From Datura wrightii (Eukaryota > Streptophyta > Magnoliopsida > Solanales > Solanaceae), in NCBI GenBank assembly GCA_035772735.1, contig JASDFA010000016.1, forward strand, positions 151,416,501-151,480,500: a stretch of 64,000 nucleotides of DNA, in the 5' to 3' direction. Positions 1 to 17,040 of this stretch are shown here, in pieces. Both the position numbers and the translations under genes were made by a program. Position 1 is the stretch's first letter; every line of letters starts with the position of its first letter. Under the pieces are notes generated by a model. That model made no database searches. It was given only the letters and a program-made list of their open reading frames with translations, and was not told the origin of the DNA.

Positions 1-1620
1 CCACGATTGATAGTATGAATTGTGGTAGGATACCACGAGTCGTGATCAAATTTTGAGATAAATGAAGGATGAGACAGTGGTGACCACGAGTCGTAACATT
101 GTGGTACGACTCGTGGTACAAGTCGTGATCACTGGCAGTTCAGTTTTTCTAGGATTTTTATTAAGGGAATTTTCGTAATTTCGAAGTTGTACATTGTTTT
201 AAGCTCAAAATAGAGTGATTTAAGAGGGGCTATGTCATTCTAAACCTATCCTAATTCATGCATGCAAGTTTAAGGGTTTAGAGGGTGATCAAGCATAGTT
301 CATCAAGGATCTTCCCCAATTCTTCTGCAACTTCTCTATGGGAAATCAAGGGAGTGGTAAAAATCAGATCCTCTCAAGTACTTAGGGTTATAAATGGGTG
401 AATTTGTTCACACCCATGTCCAATCTCTCTCTAATTCATAAAATTCTATTGATAATTCTATGGGGTTTTATCCTAATTCTTATGATCTACCTATGGGTTA
501 GTTCTCCTTATGTATAATTTCATATTTTATGAATCATGGTCAAATTTTATAACTGTTTAGATTTAAATTTTCTACAAAACTATGCCCAATTATGTAAGTT
601 TCATGATAAATCAAGTTATGATTATACTTTGACTTTGATGTTCATTAACCCATTATGATTTATGACTTATGATATGGTTTCTCTCAAATGCTCCTCATGA
701 ATTTATGAATATCAAGTATATACATGTTTTACAAGTATGCATCAACTTCATGATTTATGATTTATGATTATGGTCGACTCACGGGCCTTACTTTCATTGC
801 TAGTTCAGGTATTTCAAGCATGCTTATGATTATCATGATATTAACTAGCCTGTGAATCCCATGTATATTATCCTATGAGCACTATATATGTTTTGGAAGT
901 AGTAATTACATCGAGTAGACCCGGGGTCCAAGCATATCCGGAGTCTCAGAACTACGCGCCAATGTAGCCACGATGGGACCTCCATGATACTGTCCCCTTT
1001 GTCCAAATTGTCCCTTTGTAGTGATATCACGCCTCTTTTATGGTTCTACCTTTGGCAAGGTACGAACACCCTCCCGACTAGGGGTTTACAGGTCGGGCTC
1101 CATGCGTGCTCATATGGGGTGTGTCGGTTATAAGAATCTCCCACTGTTCCTCATAATTTATGTATGATTATGATTTTATACTTTGGCTCAAGTCACATTT
1201 AATAAAGCTCTTCTCTTATGATTATGATTATGAATGATTTACAAATGTTTGAAAACCTTGAACCTTATGTTGTGTTATGATATTTATGTTACGATCATGC
1301 AGTCCTAATCTTATGAAGTTTTATATATTTTAAATGTCCGTTTTACTTACCTTGCATACTCGGTACATTCCAAATATTGACCTCATATTCTATGTTGTAT
1401 CGTTTTATGATACAGGCTCCGATCTTCAGACTCAGCCTCATCACTAGCCAGTTCCCTGGAGTTAGCATTCAGCTTCACTAGTGAGTCCTCATCTCCTGAG
1501 GACCATTCGATATCAGTTATCTTGTATTTTGAGTTTCAGACTTGTCAGGTTAGTTGGGGGTGTTGTCCCATCAACCCATCAGATATGATAGAGGCTTTCA
1601 GATTAATTAGTCTCTTAGCT
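1..1620 (+). mobile_element. Truncated chromovirus-type LTR (3' part), plus orientation
   Basis: This is the 3' part of an LTR of the family that recurs at 20290, 26595, 45311 and 50952. Shared landmarks in the same order are clustered ACGAGTCGT motifs near the start, a stretch around 255-275 with the CATGCATGCAAG word, a CTACGCGCCAATGTAG hairpin near 953, a GATACAGGCTC stretch near 1410, and the GGGGGTGTTGTCCCATCA word near 1560. The usual GTCGTGACA end is missing, and similarity fades near 1610-1620, so the right end is broken. The left end lies outside the window. No coding capacity is expected, and the short ORFs inside it are chance. Confidence 0.75.
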
Positions 1621-1779
1621 TAAGGAAGAGGGATCGAGGAATCACCTCATGGCCCGAGGTACTTAAAACATGAATATGATAGGGTGGGTAACTGTCATAA
1701 GAAAATTCTATTTCGTTACCCTCGTTAGCCCTTATTGAGTTAAAACCCGATTTTAATTATTAGGTTTGTCTGCGTGTCG

Positions 1780-3382
1780 TCGTCTTGCCATGCTTACCAA
1801 ATTTCTTAGAATCCATAATGTGAAACAAATTTGACACCACAAATACATAACATAATGTAAAGGACCAGCTCCCAGTGCCCACGCCGAGGGGACTTCAGAC
1901 TCAACTTACAACTATGACCATAATAGAGGACAATTTCCCTCTCTGCTTCACATTCATGTGTTCCAACTCTTTAGCAAATACACACCTTAATACCAAGTAA
2001 TCATAAAAATTGTGAGGAACCATAATATGCTACTACAGAAGCTCAAGTACAGGAGAATGCCGGATTAATCCTCGGCATGAATTCGTGCTTGAAAATCAAG
2101 AGACAAAGAACGCCTCACATACCTTTTTTTTCCAGCGAGCTTTCTTATGTTGTTTCTTTCTTTCAACAACCAGAACTTTAGCCCCTTAAATTAATTGAGT
2201 TTATCACCAAGTGACAAGGCTGTTTCAAGCCAATTTATCCAGCCAAAATGTTACATCAATAGGTAGTCACAACACAAACAAATAAGGCAACACTTAGCAT
2301 TACTTATTTCAACTTATTTCTACAACTTTAGGAGAAAATAGAGGTAGGAAATTACCTCACTTTTCTCATGAAAAACTCCCACAAATATAGAGTATATTCT
2401 CAGTAAAACACATTTATTCCAACCTTCAAAAAAGAACTTCAACAACATACCAACAACGGCACCCCAACATAACCTCCAACTTCTAGCTTTAGCTAGGATT
2501 GTTAGACAAGTTAAGAAATTAGAAACACTTACCCTTGGCATGAGAATATTGTTGGATATAATAGGAGTATTTTCCTCCAAATCATTTCCCAATAATGCAG
2601 AAATCTTGCTGCCCAAAACGCAGTAAAATAACAGCACAACAACTACAACAAGTCAACATACAAACCATAACTTTCTTCTAGTTTTCCTTCAAAAATTCAT
2701 ACACTTATTAGAGATTTCAAAAGAGGGAAGTGACTTACTATTTCTTAGGAACAATTCCTACTAAGATGTAGTATAACATTAGCTCAAAATAGTCCCAAAC
2801 ACGCGGCAACAACACTGCCAAAACGAAGCTACAAGGCAGCAACAACTTCACCATAATGTTGCCTTCACTTCCATCAACTTTTGTTTGTGTTTTGATGGTG
2901 TTTTGATGAGGGATTTCCTCTTGGTTTCTAAGGCTTTGCTATTGGAAAAGAGAGAGGATTTCAGAGGGTAAGAAAACACCTCAAACCTGGAAAATTTGAA
3001 AATGATTTCATAACCAAAAACATAAAATATAAAGGTGTTTGGGCGGTGACCGTTTTTAGGGCGGTGGCTATGTCACTGCCCAATAGTGCTACTGTAAAAC
3101 ACCTATAACTTTTTATTCCGAACTACGATTGATGAGCTGTTTAATGTTGTAAAAACTAGACTAAAAAACCTTTAATTTGATAGGTCTTGGGGCTTCTAAT
3201 TCATTATATATTGGGAGATATGGTCATTTAAAGTTGACCCTAATTTATAAACTTTACATACTCTTTGTTTTTTCCATTCGTACACATTTCTCTTGTCATC
3301 TACGATCAATATACAACCCGTACTTCCCTTAACATAGCATACGAACATCAAATAATTTCCAAAAAATTTTCGGGGTGTTACA
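1780..3382 (-). mobile_element. LTR fragment of a second family, minus orientation
   Basis: The right edge reads CGGGGTGTTACA at 3371-3382. On the minus strand this is the LTR start TGTAACACCCCG, typical of plant Ty3/gypsy LTRs. The body is non-coding. I could not find a matching left terminus, so the left border near 1780 is a guess and the copy is probably truncated against the fragment at 1-1620. No internal region follows on either side. Confidence 0.5.
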
Positions 3383-3520
3383 CTAAATCAAATATTATTG
3401 ATTTTTAAAATTTAAAACCAAACAAAACCAATCCAAACCAAATATCGATTTTTTTAATAATTTGGTTTGAATTGCGGTTTAATTTGATTTTTCACCAAAC
3501 CGTGAACACCCCAAGTATTG
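3383..3520. repeat. MITE-like remnant
   Basis: An A/T-rich stretch built of AAACCAAACC-like words ends in GTGAACACCCC. It resembles one end of an abundant non-autonomous DNA element of Solanaceae. No opposite terminal repeat or target duplication is visible, so it is at best a fragment. Confidence 0.3.
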
Positions 3521-3535
3521 GTTACTTTTATGTGT

Positions 3536-3734
3536 ATTGAGATCATGGCACAATGGTTTTACTCCGTGCGATTGATATGGTTATAACACAATAAAATTTT
3601 ATTCGGTGCATATTAATGTGGTTATGGCGTGATGAAATTTTGTTCCGTGTGAATTGATATAGTTATGGCATGATGAAATTTGTTTTGTGCAGAATGATAT
3701 AGTTATAACAAGATGAAATTTTATTCCGTGTAAT
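3536..3734. repeat. 41-bp tandem repeat, about five units
   Basis: Units start near 3536, 3571, 3612, 3653 and 3694. Each carries a degenerate form of TTGATATRGTTATGGCATGA followed by GAAATTTT and a TCCGTGT-like end. The first unit is shorter (35 bp) and the others are about 41 bp, with substitutions between copies, so the array is old. Confidence 0.8.
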
Positions 3735-4372
3735 ATATGAACAACGTGGTTATCTCTTATAGGTCAATATTCCTAAACAATCCAGGCTACGTAGGCACGG
3801 AGTGCTGAAAAAAATACTAATTATGAGACAGAATTGGAAAAGAGTCATCAACATGTGCATCGCATCACTAACTCGTGCCATTTGCATATTATTATATATG
3901 TTGTTTGGTGCATTCCTTACATGCAAGGGTATTTGGCTCGTTGAGATTGTGGGCATTTTTTCTCATGCTTTGTCTAAGCATATTATTTTATATGTTTGAT
4001 GTGCCCAAATTATTGTGGTATTCTACTGAATTTACCTTTATTTTATTATCCATTGAGATTGAGATTATAAGAACTGTACATGACAAAGTAAGTATCTCTT
4101 TAAGGCCAGCACAAAATAATGCTATGGCATAATTAATTAAAGTATTATTAATCTCCATATTATTAATATATTTATTTAATATCATTGTTTTACACTCCAA
4201 ATTATCCATCACAAACCAATGATGAGGGACTATTTTGGGCCGTTGAAAACTTGTGAAATACATAGAAAGAAGAGAATTTTAGGTCACGTGACACAATAGC
4301 TCTTGCCAGGTAAGTCATGTGTATCAAACAACGCTAATCATCTATTATTCGATCCAAATTATGGCAAAGCAC
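3735..4372. other. Intergenic region upstream of the kinase gene
   Basis: AT-rich DNA without a credible gene. Several 60-90 codon ORFs overlap on both strands here, have no recognisable domain and look like chance. The 3' part probably belongs to the kinase promoter. Confidence 0.6.
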
Positions 4373-4737
4373 TTTATATTATTACTAGAGTAGTATTTCA
4401 GACGACGAAATCGTTACTTGTATAACGCAAAAGGCCAAAAGAAAAAAAAAAGAAAGAAAAAAGGAAGCATCTATTCAAATTCTTTGTTATTTTTATTTTT
4501 GTTTTTTGTTTTTTAATCTTTTCTTTCTCTGTTATCTGCTTCAACCTAACCCTAGCTTTGTAGATAGAGAAAAAAAAAAATCACATTTTCGGAGCCAGAA
4601 GAAGAACCTTCAGATCTCTGTACAGAACACAGTTGAAATATTTTTTTGGTTTTAGGTATTTTGAAAAATCTAGGGTTTTGAAGAAAACGTTATTTGGGAA
4701 TCCAAGGTTGACTTAGTTAGGTTTCCCTTAGTTTTTA
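4373..4737 (+). promoter_or_regulatory. Core promoter and 5' leader of the casein kinase 1-like gene
   Basis: A TATA-like TTTATATTA lies near 4373-4381. It is followed by a purine tract and a long CT/T-rich stretch (about 4480-4540), as often seen in plant leaders. A telo-box AACCCTAG is at 4548-4555, and a reverse-oriented CTAGGGTT is at 4670-4677. Telo-boxes are common near the start sites of broadly expressed plant genes. The transcription start itself is not visible, so the limits are approximate. Confidence 0.45.
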
Positions 4738-9906
<5,169 letters not shown>

Positions 9907-10260
9907 TTGCTAATCCTTTCATTTGTAAATTTTTACTTGTATGGTAGACTTCAGATAGAACTGAGGCGCTGAAAGTTAATTTTTGTTGGAATTTGCGGTG
10001 AAATAGCAGTTGTTATTTGGGCTGGCAAAAGATCTACAGCAAATAAATAGATCCAAATGGTGCCAATGCAGGAGGTGAGGTTCCGATAGTACGAACTCCA
10101 TGGTGCATGGCTTTTTATAGATCTAGGCAATGCATGCCTATAATCAGATAATTCTGCTCAACTGTTGGGGATTAGTTAAACTGTACATTGGCCGTTGTAA
10201 TACTATATTTCCCCATACTCTTAATACTTTTCAGGTTAGATGTGGTTGAGTTAATACAGT
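9907..10260 (+). other. 3' untranslated region of the kinase gene (estimated)
   Basis: The region directly follows the TGA at 9904-9906. An AATAAA signal at 10042-10047 could direct polyadenylation soon after, and T/G-rich stretches follow. The end is an estimate. Confidence 0.4.
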
Positions 10261-13124
10261 ATTCAAATATTAGGATTCTGGTAATTCATGTGTAGCAGGT
10301 TGTGCAAGGATAATGATATTTTCTTTTCTCTTCAGTATATCGGGTAATGACCAGTCAATCTTCTTCGATGTATTGATGTTTGACAAAACAGAATAGGAGG
10401 TGCGTGGTCATGTTATGCAATGCACGTGGCGATGATATTTTGTCTCTTGGCTGCTATTTGTAATCGTTATTTTTTGTTTCTTGCATTGCGTAGTTGTGCT
10501 CTAAAAATACAGTATAGAGCATCTAGGTTCCTTCACTAGTAAGTTATTTTTCTATTTCATTTATTTATCACAAATCATAGCCTTCCAAAAGTGTTGAATG
10601 TAAAGAAATAGTAAAGGGTTTCAACTGTGTGAGTATATGAGGTGTGTAAAAATTGAAAGACAGGAACTGCCATTTTCTCCCTTCTTAATTTTTTTCCCCC
10701 ACTTTGTCTAAGAGTTAGCATAGGAAGAAATCAACATTTGACGTGGATGCCTATAGGAATCATGGATGGATGGTCACTGATTTGTGAATTTGTGCCACTG
10801 TCTTTCGATTTTTGTCAAACTTCTTTGTGTTGCTATTTTTTCTCTATTAAATTCCCCATTGCTTGTTCATTGCTCCTGTTCTTCTGTTCTTCTCTAACTC
10901 CCACACTGTTAGGCTGCTTTTCCTCCTTTGTTGCTGTTTAAAACTAACGCATAGCTTTGAGGAGCTTGTCTATTCAAAAGTCGTAAAGTATTGAGTTTGA
11001 TATAAGTCTTTTTACCTTCCATCCTTTTGTTACAAGTCTTTTGAGTTTGATACAAGTCTTTTGAGTTTGAATTCTAAGAATGAACATTTCTTTATCCTCA
11101 AAAGTGAAATATTTTCAGAGCGAATCTGGGTTAGTCGGTTCCAAAGTGAAAATTGGACAGTGTTGAGAAACAAAAGTAAAATATTGTGGCACAAATTTGA
11201 ATGGACAGTATGATAACCTTGTAGTAAATCATATAATTCAAAGAGTAATTTTCTATTGAGGGAAAAAAAAGGGTTGGAACCAAATACATTTGTTAGGCAG
11301 AAGCGCTTAGGAGTACTCGAGAAATTTTAACACACGCTATGTATTAATTGCCTTAATATAGCAACGCGCATCGATGTTGAAATCAAATAAAAAAATTACA
11401 CTAAATCGAAAAGTCAAATCAAACCAAAAAACCTATGATTTGATATTGAGTAGAAAAATAATTGAACCAAATTGATATATATAATAAAAAACATGCCAAT
11501 AACTATTTCTGATTTTCTCATTCGATCAAATATTTAACAGAACTATTTAGTGAACTCATCTTTATATACTTTAAATAATTTTTAATTTAATATATACCTT
11601 CCCTTTTTAACCAAACATTGTTGAAATGCATCAAACTGTTATTCTTTTATATGTTCATATTTTAAGATATATTAAAATCTTATATTTTCTTCATATTTGA
11701 AATGGTATATTATTAGCAATTTTTTAAAAATTAAACAAAGTTTACGAATTTTAAAATTTTATGTTGACTTTTGTGTTCAATTACTAAACTTTAGTAAAAT
11801 TTGAACAAGTATATCGTTAAAAAAGTTATTGTTAGACTAAGTAGCATGTGTTTAATAAATCATATGTCTTCCAATTAAAGCTAGACATATATTAATTTAT
11901 CAAAACATTTACAACTCCGATGAAACAAGAAAAATTGAAAAAACGTCAAAACCGATATAGTTGGTTTGTACACCCTTACGGCGATCAGCACAGGTCATCT
12001 TTTAGGATAGGTTGAGAGTTCATTTTAATGACTTTGCTAAAATTAGATTTGAACACTTTGACATTGCTTCTTTTTGGAAAATGAAAAAACTAATGCGCAG
12101 TTGGAAACTCTTGGTTAATGAATGAGCCTAATCTTTTCTACTCAAATAATAATATATAAAAACAGCAGGCTTTCTTCTGCACAACAGAGGACATGCACCT
12201 AGCAATACACTGGACCAATGCGCTGGGGGCGTGAACACTTGTTGCATTCTCTACAGTCTTATATGTTTTTGAGTCCCGGAGGTAACTGAGGTGCGGATTA
12301 TTTTTGAATAAGAGAAGAAAAAATTACAAAAATCTGAAAGGCAACTACCCCACTAGTGAAAGAGCTGTGCTTGAAACAAAGAAATTCCTGCAATAATTAC
12401 ACATGTTATACCAGCAGAGCAGTAGTTTTAAAAACCCTCTGGCCTCTACTTATTATGAACCATAACATTTTCGATACTAAATACACAGCTCTGTCTAAAT
12501 GCAGTTTTTTTTCTTTAATCCCAACAATATCCCCGTGGAACTTTGGGAAAACCCTTCAAAGATGCAAACATTACCTACTATATAAAATGTTGTACCTGTA
12601 GCATCGAAATTGAAATAAACATTACTAATCTTTATCTAATATCCAAATATTACTCTAAACAAAGCAACTAAAATTGAACACCATTAACATGTGATTAACC
12701 CACAAAACCAACAATTTTAACGACAACATCATTTCCAATTAACTAGCCTATAAAAAGACACTGCGTGCAGCATTTGATTTCATAATTTAGTTTACTTTAT
12801 TACCAGAACTATAATTTGCTTCAATTATGAGATCATTTTTTAAATCAGTAAACTGTAGGAGCACTTTTAATATCCAAACAATCAGCTTATAAATCAAGAA
12901 TTGCATGATAGAAAATAAAGCAGAGAATACATTTAGACACACAGAAAACTGATCTTGACAGTAAGAAAGTAGAAGCCAGACACAGAAGAGAAACCAGTAA
13001 GAACAAAAAAAGAATAAGACGACTCAAGATTATGAGTCATATACCAGAGAAAAGAAAGAGCTATCTTGAAGAAAAAGAAGAAAAGAAATACAAACAAATC
13101 AACAGAAGCATAGACTCAAGAAGG
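10261..13124. other. Intergenic DNA
   Basis: No gene is supported. The stretch 11330-11985 is very AT-rich. It carries AAATCAAACCAAAAAACC-like words on its left and a TTTGTACACCCTTAC-like right end, so it may be a decayed non-autonomous DNA transposon like the one near 3383-3520. The rest shows only short chance ORFs. Confidence 0.5.
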
Positions 13125-13402
13125 ATAGAAAAAGAATCATCACAAAGCAGAGGAAAGAACAAGAGAATTGGAGAACTATTACTGGAGAGGACCAAGGAGT
13201 ACTCCTACTATACGAAAAACCTTATCTTTCTCTACTCCTTTTTCTCTTCTATGTTTCATCTTTATAGAAAAAGAATCATCACAAAGCAGAGGAAAGAACA
13301 AGAGAATTGGAGAACTATTACTGGAGAGGACCAAGGAGTACTCCTACTATACGAAAAACCTTATCTTTCTCTACTCCTTTTTCTCTTCTATGTTTCATCT
13401 TT
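13125..13402. repeat. Perfect 139-bp tandem duplication
   Basis: Copies 13125-13263 and 13264-13402 are directly adjacent, and I found no mismatch between them on reading. The unit starts ATAGAAAAAGAATCATCACA and ends GTTTCATCTTT. Neither edge shows terminal inverted repeats. The lack of divergence points to a recent event, or to an assembly duplication. Confidence 0.95.
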
Positions 13403-14452
13403 CAATGTGAGACTCAAAGAAGCAACCACTTCTCTTCTCCGTGTGGATCAATTTGCACCTCATATCCGAAACAAGCTTCCTCAAATTACCATCACTTCAC
13501 ACCCTTAAAGGGATACCATTTTGTGTTGCTTCGTCCCTTCAAGGGATGAGAAAATGCTTTTAATACCAGAGCACTTAGAAAAGTGGGCTTCACTAAATCT
13601 TTGAACATATATCACCATCAGCCTTTGGCATTTCAATTTTACTTTCAGCACAAATTCATAACAAATTGGTTTTCAAATGCAGTCCAGTGGTTGCTAAACA
13701 TTTAATTTCTCTATGAGCAACTTAGCTGATCTTAACCGAAACTTGAACATAAAGAAATTAAGAAATGCTGAATACACCATCAATAGATGATGCACTAGGT
13801 TCTTCTATCTAGTCTCTACCAGAGTTATTAACTTAGCTTCATATATGAATTCAGGCATTGTATCATGTGCGCTTCAAAATTCAAATAATGATGGGCAAAG
13901 TGATCCCAACGAGCAACAATGGGTTGTTTGAGTCAAAACTTTGTTGCGTGGATAAATATGGATATTGTTGTATATTGGATCCTAAATTAGTTATTTTAGT
14001 TGCAAGTTGACATATTCTTTTTTAATGACCGAGAAATCCATCTAGAGCCAACACTTTGGGCCAAGCCTCCGTGATTCGGAGATGATGGTCCTGCCCCTCT
14101 ACCCAGTTGCAAGTCGACTATTATGGCACTAAATTCATATAATTTGGCATCTTTTTATGTGCACTTCACTTCTTGTCTTTTGCTTCATGTCCCTAGGAAT
14201 TTGTCCTTTTTTTTTGCGCTTTTCGCTTTAAAAAACACCAGTCTCACCCATAAAAAGTTGTGAAACATCACAAGTTGCAGCCAGAACATGACACTGTTTT
14301 TTGCATTTAAGAGAAAGAATATAGCAGCATAATACAATACTGTAGTATTGAAAGATATACAGGGAAGCTATTATTCATAGGAGGGGGGAAAGGAAGGGTA
14401 AGTATGTACTAATCTAAATTCGATAACCAAAATTAGTTATACAATTTTGGAA
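13403..14452. other. Intergenic DNA
   Basis: Non-coding sequence. A short inverted pair, CCCTTAAAGGG near 13503 and CCCTTCAAGGG near 13535, is the only visible structure. No gene, tRNA or transposon end was recognised. Confidence 0.5.
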
Positions 14453-14454
14453 TA

Positions 14455-14635
14455 CTCCCTTTGTTTTAATTTATTTGTATGGTTTTAAGTGGAGTTTAAG
14501 AAAATAAAAAAGACTTTTGAATCTCATGATCTTAAACTAAAGATACGTAAAAATGTACCAAAATACTTTTTAATCTTGTGGTTCTAAATACAGACTAAAT
14601 AGGAAAGTAAGACAACTAAATTGAAATGGAGGGAG
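14455..14635. mobile_element. Stowaway-like MITE
   Basis: A 181-bp element with terminal inverted repeats: the left end CTCCCTTTGTTTTAATTTAT pairs with a right end that reads CTCCCTCCATTTCAATTTAG on the minus strand. It is flanked by TA at 14453-14454 and 14636-14637. CTCCCT-type termini and a TA target site are the signature of Stowaway MITEs mobilised by Tc1/mariner transposases. It has no coding capacity. Confidence 0.88.
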
Positions 14636-14637
14636 TA

Positions 14638-15752
14638 CTTTCTAAGGAATATTATATAAGGTGGAAAATTTAATTCTGCCAGACGAGAATTTGACACGAC
14701 AGCAGTGAACATCTGAAGAAGTTCCAAGTTCCGTCAAGGAAACTTAACCTCTTTAGCACACTGAAGTTTCGCAAAAGAGTAAAATGGCCCTAGTCAATCT
14801 CACAAGTTAGGAATCCAGTATCCAGAATAGAATCATTCCAATAGGTCGACAACTAATATAATGGCTTGTTGATGGATTTTCTTCACAACGAATGTCTAAA
14901 ACTAAGCCATTAAACTGTTTCAAGCTCTGGAGTACAGCGGCACCTTCCAACTTAATCTAGAAGCTCACTGAGTCTATAGATCTAGTTATGAACTTTCAAG
15001 AGTCAATTTATTGAAATGAACCCAAGGGTGTGCCTTAGCCATGGATGAAGTTGGAATAAAGATTTTTTTTTGATGAAGTAAGTGATTGTATTAAAAGCAT
15101 CAAGTAGATGCAAGAGAATTACAAAGAAAATATAGGAGGTAGCTCCAGATAAGCAAAAAGTAACAAGTAGGGTCTGGGAGCTAAAACCTATTGCAAAAAC
15201 TCTCAATGTTTGGAGACTATTGAACAGCAGTATAGGGAAAAAAAAAGTTAGATGATTTCTTTCCATCAATCTAAGCCGATACCAGAACCAATTCATTGAT
15301 CTACTAAGCTTTGGCGAAATTAAGCAAACTCCACGTCCTTTTCCACCCAATTACCATCCTCTATCCACTCCGCTCCAAAACATAAATTGAAAATAAAAAT
15401 CAGGAAGATGATTAGAAAAATAGAAGAACGTGACACCTGCAAAGACTCACTTGCTGATGGATTACAGTTCCCCCCTATCTCATGCACAAAAAAATATTTA
15501 CATACTACTTCTCTAATTTCGCCAACCAAAACAGATTGATCAAAAAGAGAAATGCTTCAAGCAAAAGTAATTCGCAAAGTCAGCTAATCTCAGAGCAAAA
15601 TTTTTTTTACTGATTCAAAGCAACAGAAGTAGTTGATTATTCATCAAACGGCAATATAATAATATAATGAACCAGAAATTATTTCAAAGCAGAAGACTCA
15701 GTAACATACTTGGAAGTGAATCATAAAATTTCGTTCTTTCTGAGATGATCGA
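14638..15752. other. Intergenic DNA and 3' flank of the DUF3511 gene
   Basis: The part next to 15752 is the likely 3' untranslated region of the minus-strand gene that follows. At 15061-15200 a T-run leads into a stretch that may be the reversed A-tail and 3' end of an old retroposon, but no body or target duplication can be shown. Minus-strand ORFs here (15003-15529) have no recognisable domain. Confidence 0.4.
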
Positions 15753-16160
15753 TCACCTCCAACCATAGACTACTTTCGTACACCTCTCTTTAATCCAACG
15801 AAAACTCTTCTTTATTGACCCCTTAACCTTTCCTTCAACTGTGTAAACCTTATAGCTAGCAACCCTCTTCTTCCTCTGCAACTCTGGGTCATTGAAACTC
15901 CAGCTCTTAGAAACTGATCCATTGCTTGACTTGCCTTTCTTGAACTTGACTTCCTTCGCCGAAAACTCCATCTGGTTATTGTTGTTGTTATTTGAAGAAG
16001 AAGTCGCATATGAAGCACTATAACATCGTAGATCTCGAAACCCAGTTGGGTTTGAGGTGGGTTCGCTGTAACCGTTACCGTAACCTCCATCAGTAGAATA
16101 GCTGTAGGTTTCGACTTGTCTTCTGGAATCGTTATACGACTTAGATCTCAAGTCATCCAT
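15753..16160 (-). CDS. DUF3511 domain protein
   Basis: A single-exon gene of 135 residues. It starts at the Met giving MDDLRSKSYNDSRRQ, because the family usually opens this way; an in-frame Met four codons upstream (16172) is the alternative. Residues 1-60 are Tyr/Ser/Gly-rich and end in a run of six Asn (57-62). The conserved C-terminal domain, about residues 86-135, carries KSWSFNDPELQRKKRVASYK, then VEGKVKGS and a final YGWR. Most recalled relatives end in YGWW. The domain is basic and plant-specific, and its biochemical function is unknown. There is no signal peptide or membrane segment. The frame is intact and not in a transposon, so it is probably functional. Identification is from recall of the family's C-terminal motif. 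Confidence 0.88.
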   Translation of the reverse strand: MDDLRSKSYNDSRRQVETYSYSTDGGYGNGYSEPTSNPTGFRDLRCYSASYATSSSNNNNNNQMEFSAKEVKFKKGKSSNGSVSKSWSFNDPELQRKKRVASYKVYTVEGKVKGSIKKSFRWIKERCTKVVYGWR

Positions 16161-16172
16161 TTTTGGTAGCAA

Positions 16173-16548
16173 TCTTCCAAGGGTTTGATTGTTGATATTG
16201 ATTTATTTATTTGTGAATTTGGAGACTCTGGTTTAGGTTCATGTAACCCAGCTATGGGTGTCCCCTTTTTCTATTGTGTCGGTGGCCGTGGACGCCGTGG
16301 CAGTGGGGATGCTTACGAGCTGGAATTGCATGATATGTCTAAATGCTGGTGCAATAATTTAATTGGCAAAAAGGGTCAAATATACGCCTTCTATCTTCAT
16401 TTAGTATTTCACTAATTTTGTCCTTCTTAATACTATTTGCCTTTGTGGTTATTAAACTTAACTAGTTTTAAAAAATAAAAGATTTAACTAATTTAATGTA
16501 TTTGCATTATATATTAGTCTTTTTATTTTAAAATAAATAATATTTTAG
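16173..16548 (-). promoter_or_regulatory. Upstream region of the DUF3511 gene
   Basis: Putative promoter and leader, read on the minus strand. I see no sharp TATA box. A 76-codon plus-strand ORF here is Gly/Arg-rich with no domain and is taken as chance. The far part turns AT-rich before the MITE. Confidence 0.35.
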
Positions 16549-16550
16549 TA

Positions 16551-16789
16551 TTTTTTATTTTGTTTCAAAATAAGTGGTGTTTCAAATTATCAAGAAGATA
16601 TTAATGATATTTTTTCAATTTTACTTTTATTTAAATGAAGAGAGATTTATAACTTATTAAAGAACTACATTTTTTAAAGGTATTTATTAAGGATAAGTTA
16701 GTAAAAATATATTTTACTTTTTAGAAGTGAATAGTTTCTTAAAGGGTGTGCTCAAGCTAAAAACACCACTTATTTTGAAAAAAAGGGAG
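16551..16789. mobile_element. MITE with ACTTATTTTGAAA termini
   Basis: The left end carries TTTCAAAATAAGTGGTGTTT near 16564-16583. The right end carries its complement (AACACCACTTATTTTGAAA, about 16762-16780) followed by GGGAG. TA dinucleotides flank both sides (16549-16550 and 16790-16791). The outer few bases of the left terminus have decayed relative to the right. The interior has no ORF. It is a Stowaway-type or related non-autonomous element. Confidence 0.75.
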
Positions 16790-16791
16790 TA

Positions 16792-17040
16792 TATATATCA
16801 CATCATTATATTAAATTTAAAATATAAAAATAATTAATATTACTTAAATAATATAAATAAATATTGTATCTTCATTATATTATGTTGTATCTCATCTAAT
16901 AGTTTTTTACAAGATATTGTTAGTTTATAATTTTTTAAATTTATTTTGACTGCTTTATCCTAATAGAATAATTGTTATCTCTATTGATAATCATCTTGAA
17001 ATTACAATATATATCCAAATATACATGATGTTCATGGAGA
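16792..17040. other. AT-rich spacer
   Basis: Low-complexity AT-rich DNA between the MITE and the LINE. I see nothing functional. Confidence 0.5.

Noticed and set aside
3536..3734. CRISPR-like array
   Set aside because: The repeat units are contiguous without unique spacers, and the DNA is a plant nuclear genome.
13032..13508. 158-codon plus-strand ORF
   Set aside because: It is low-complexity (Lys/Glu/Ser/Tyr), spans the 139-bp duplication, and has no domain or promoter context.
15003..15529. Minus-strand ORFs of 115 and 69 codons
   Set aside because: They overlap each other and the 3' flank of the DUF3511 gene; hydrophobic stretches come from AT-rich DNA.
16185..16415. 76-codon ORF with a Gly/Arg-rich stretch upstream of the DUF3511 gene
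   Set aside because: No family match, and it lies in the putative promoter on the opposite strand.
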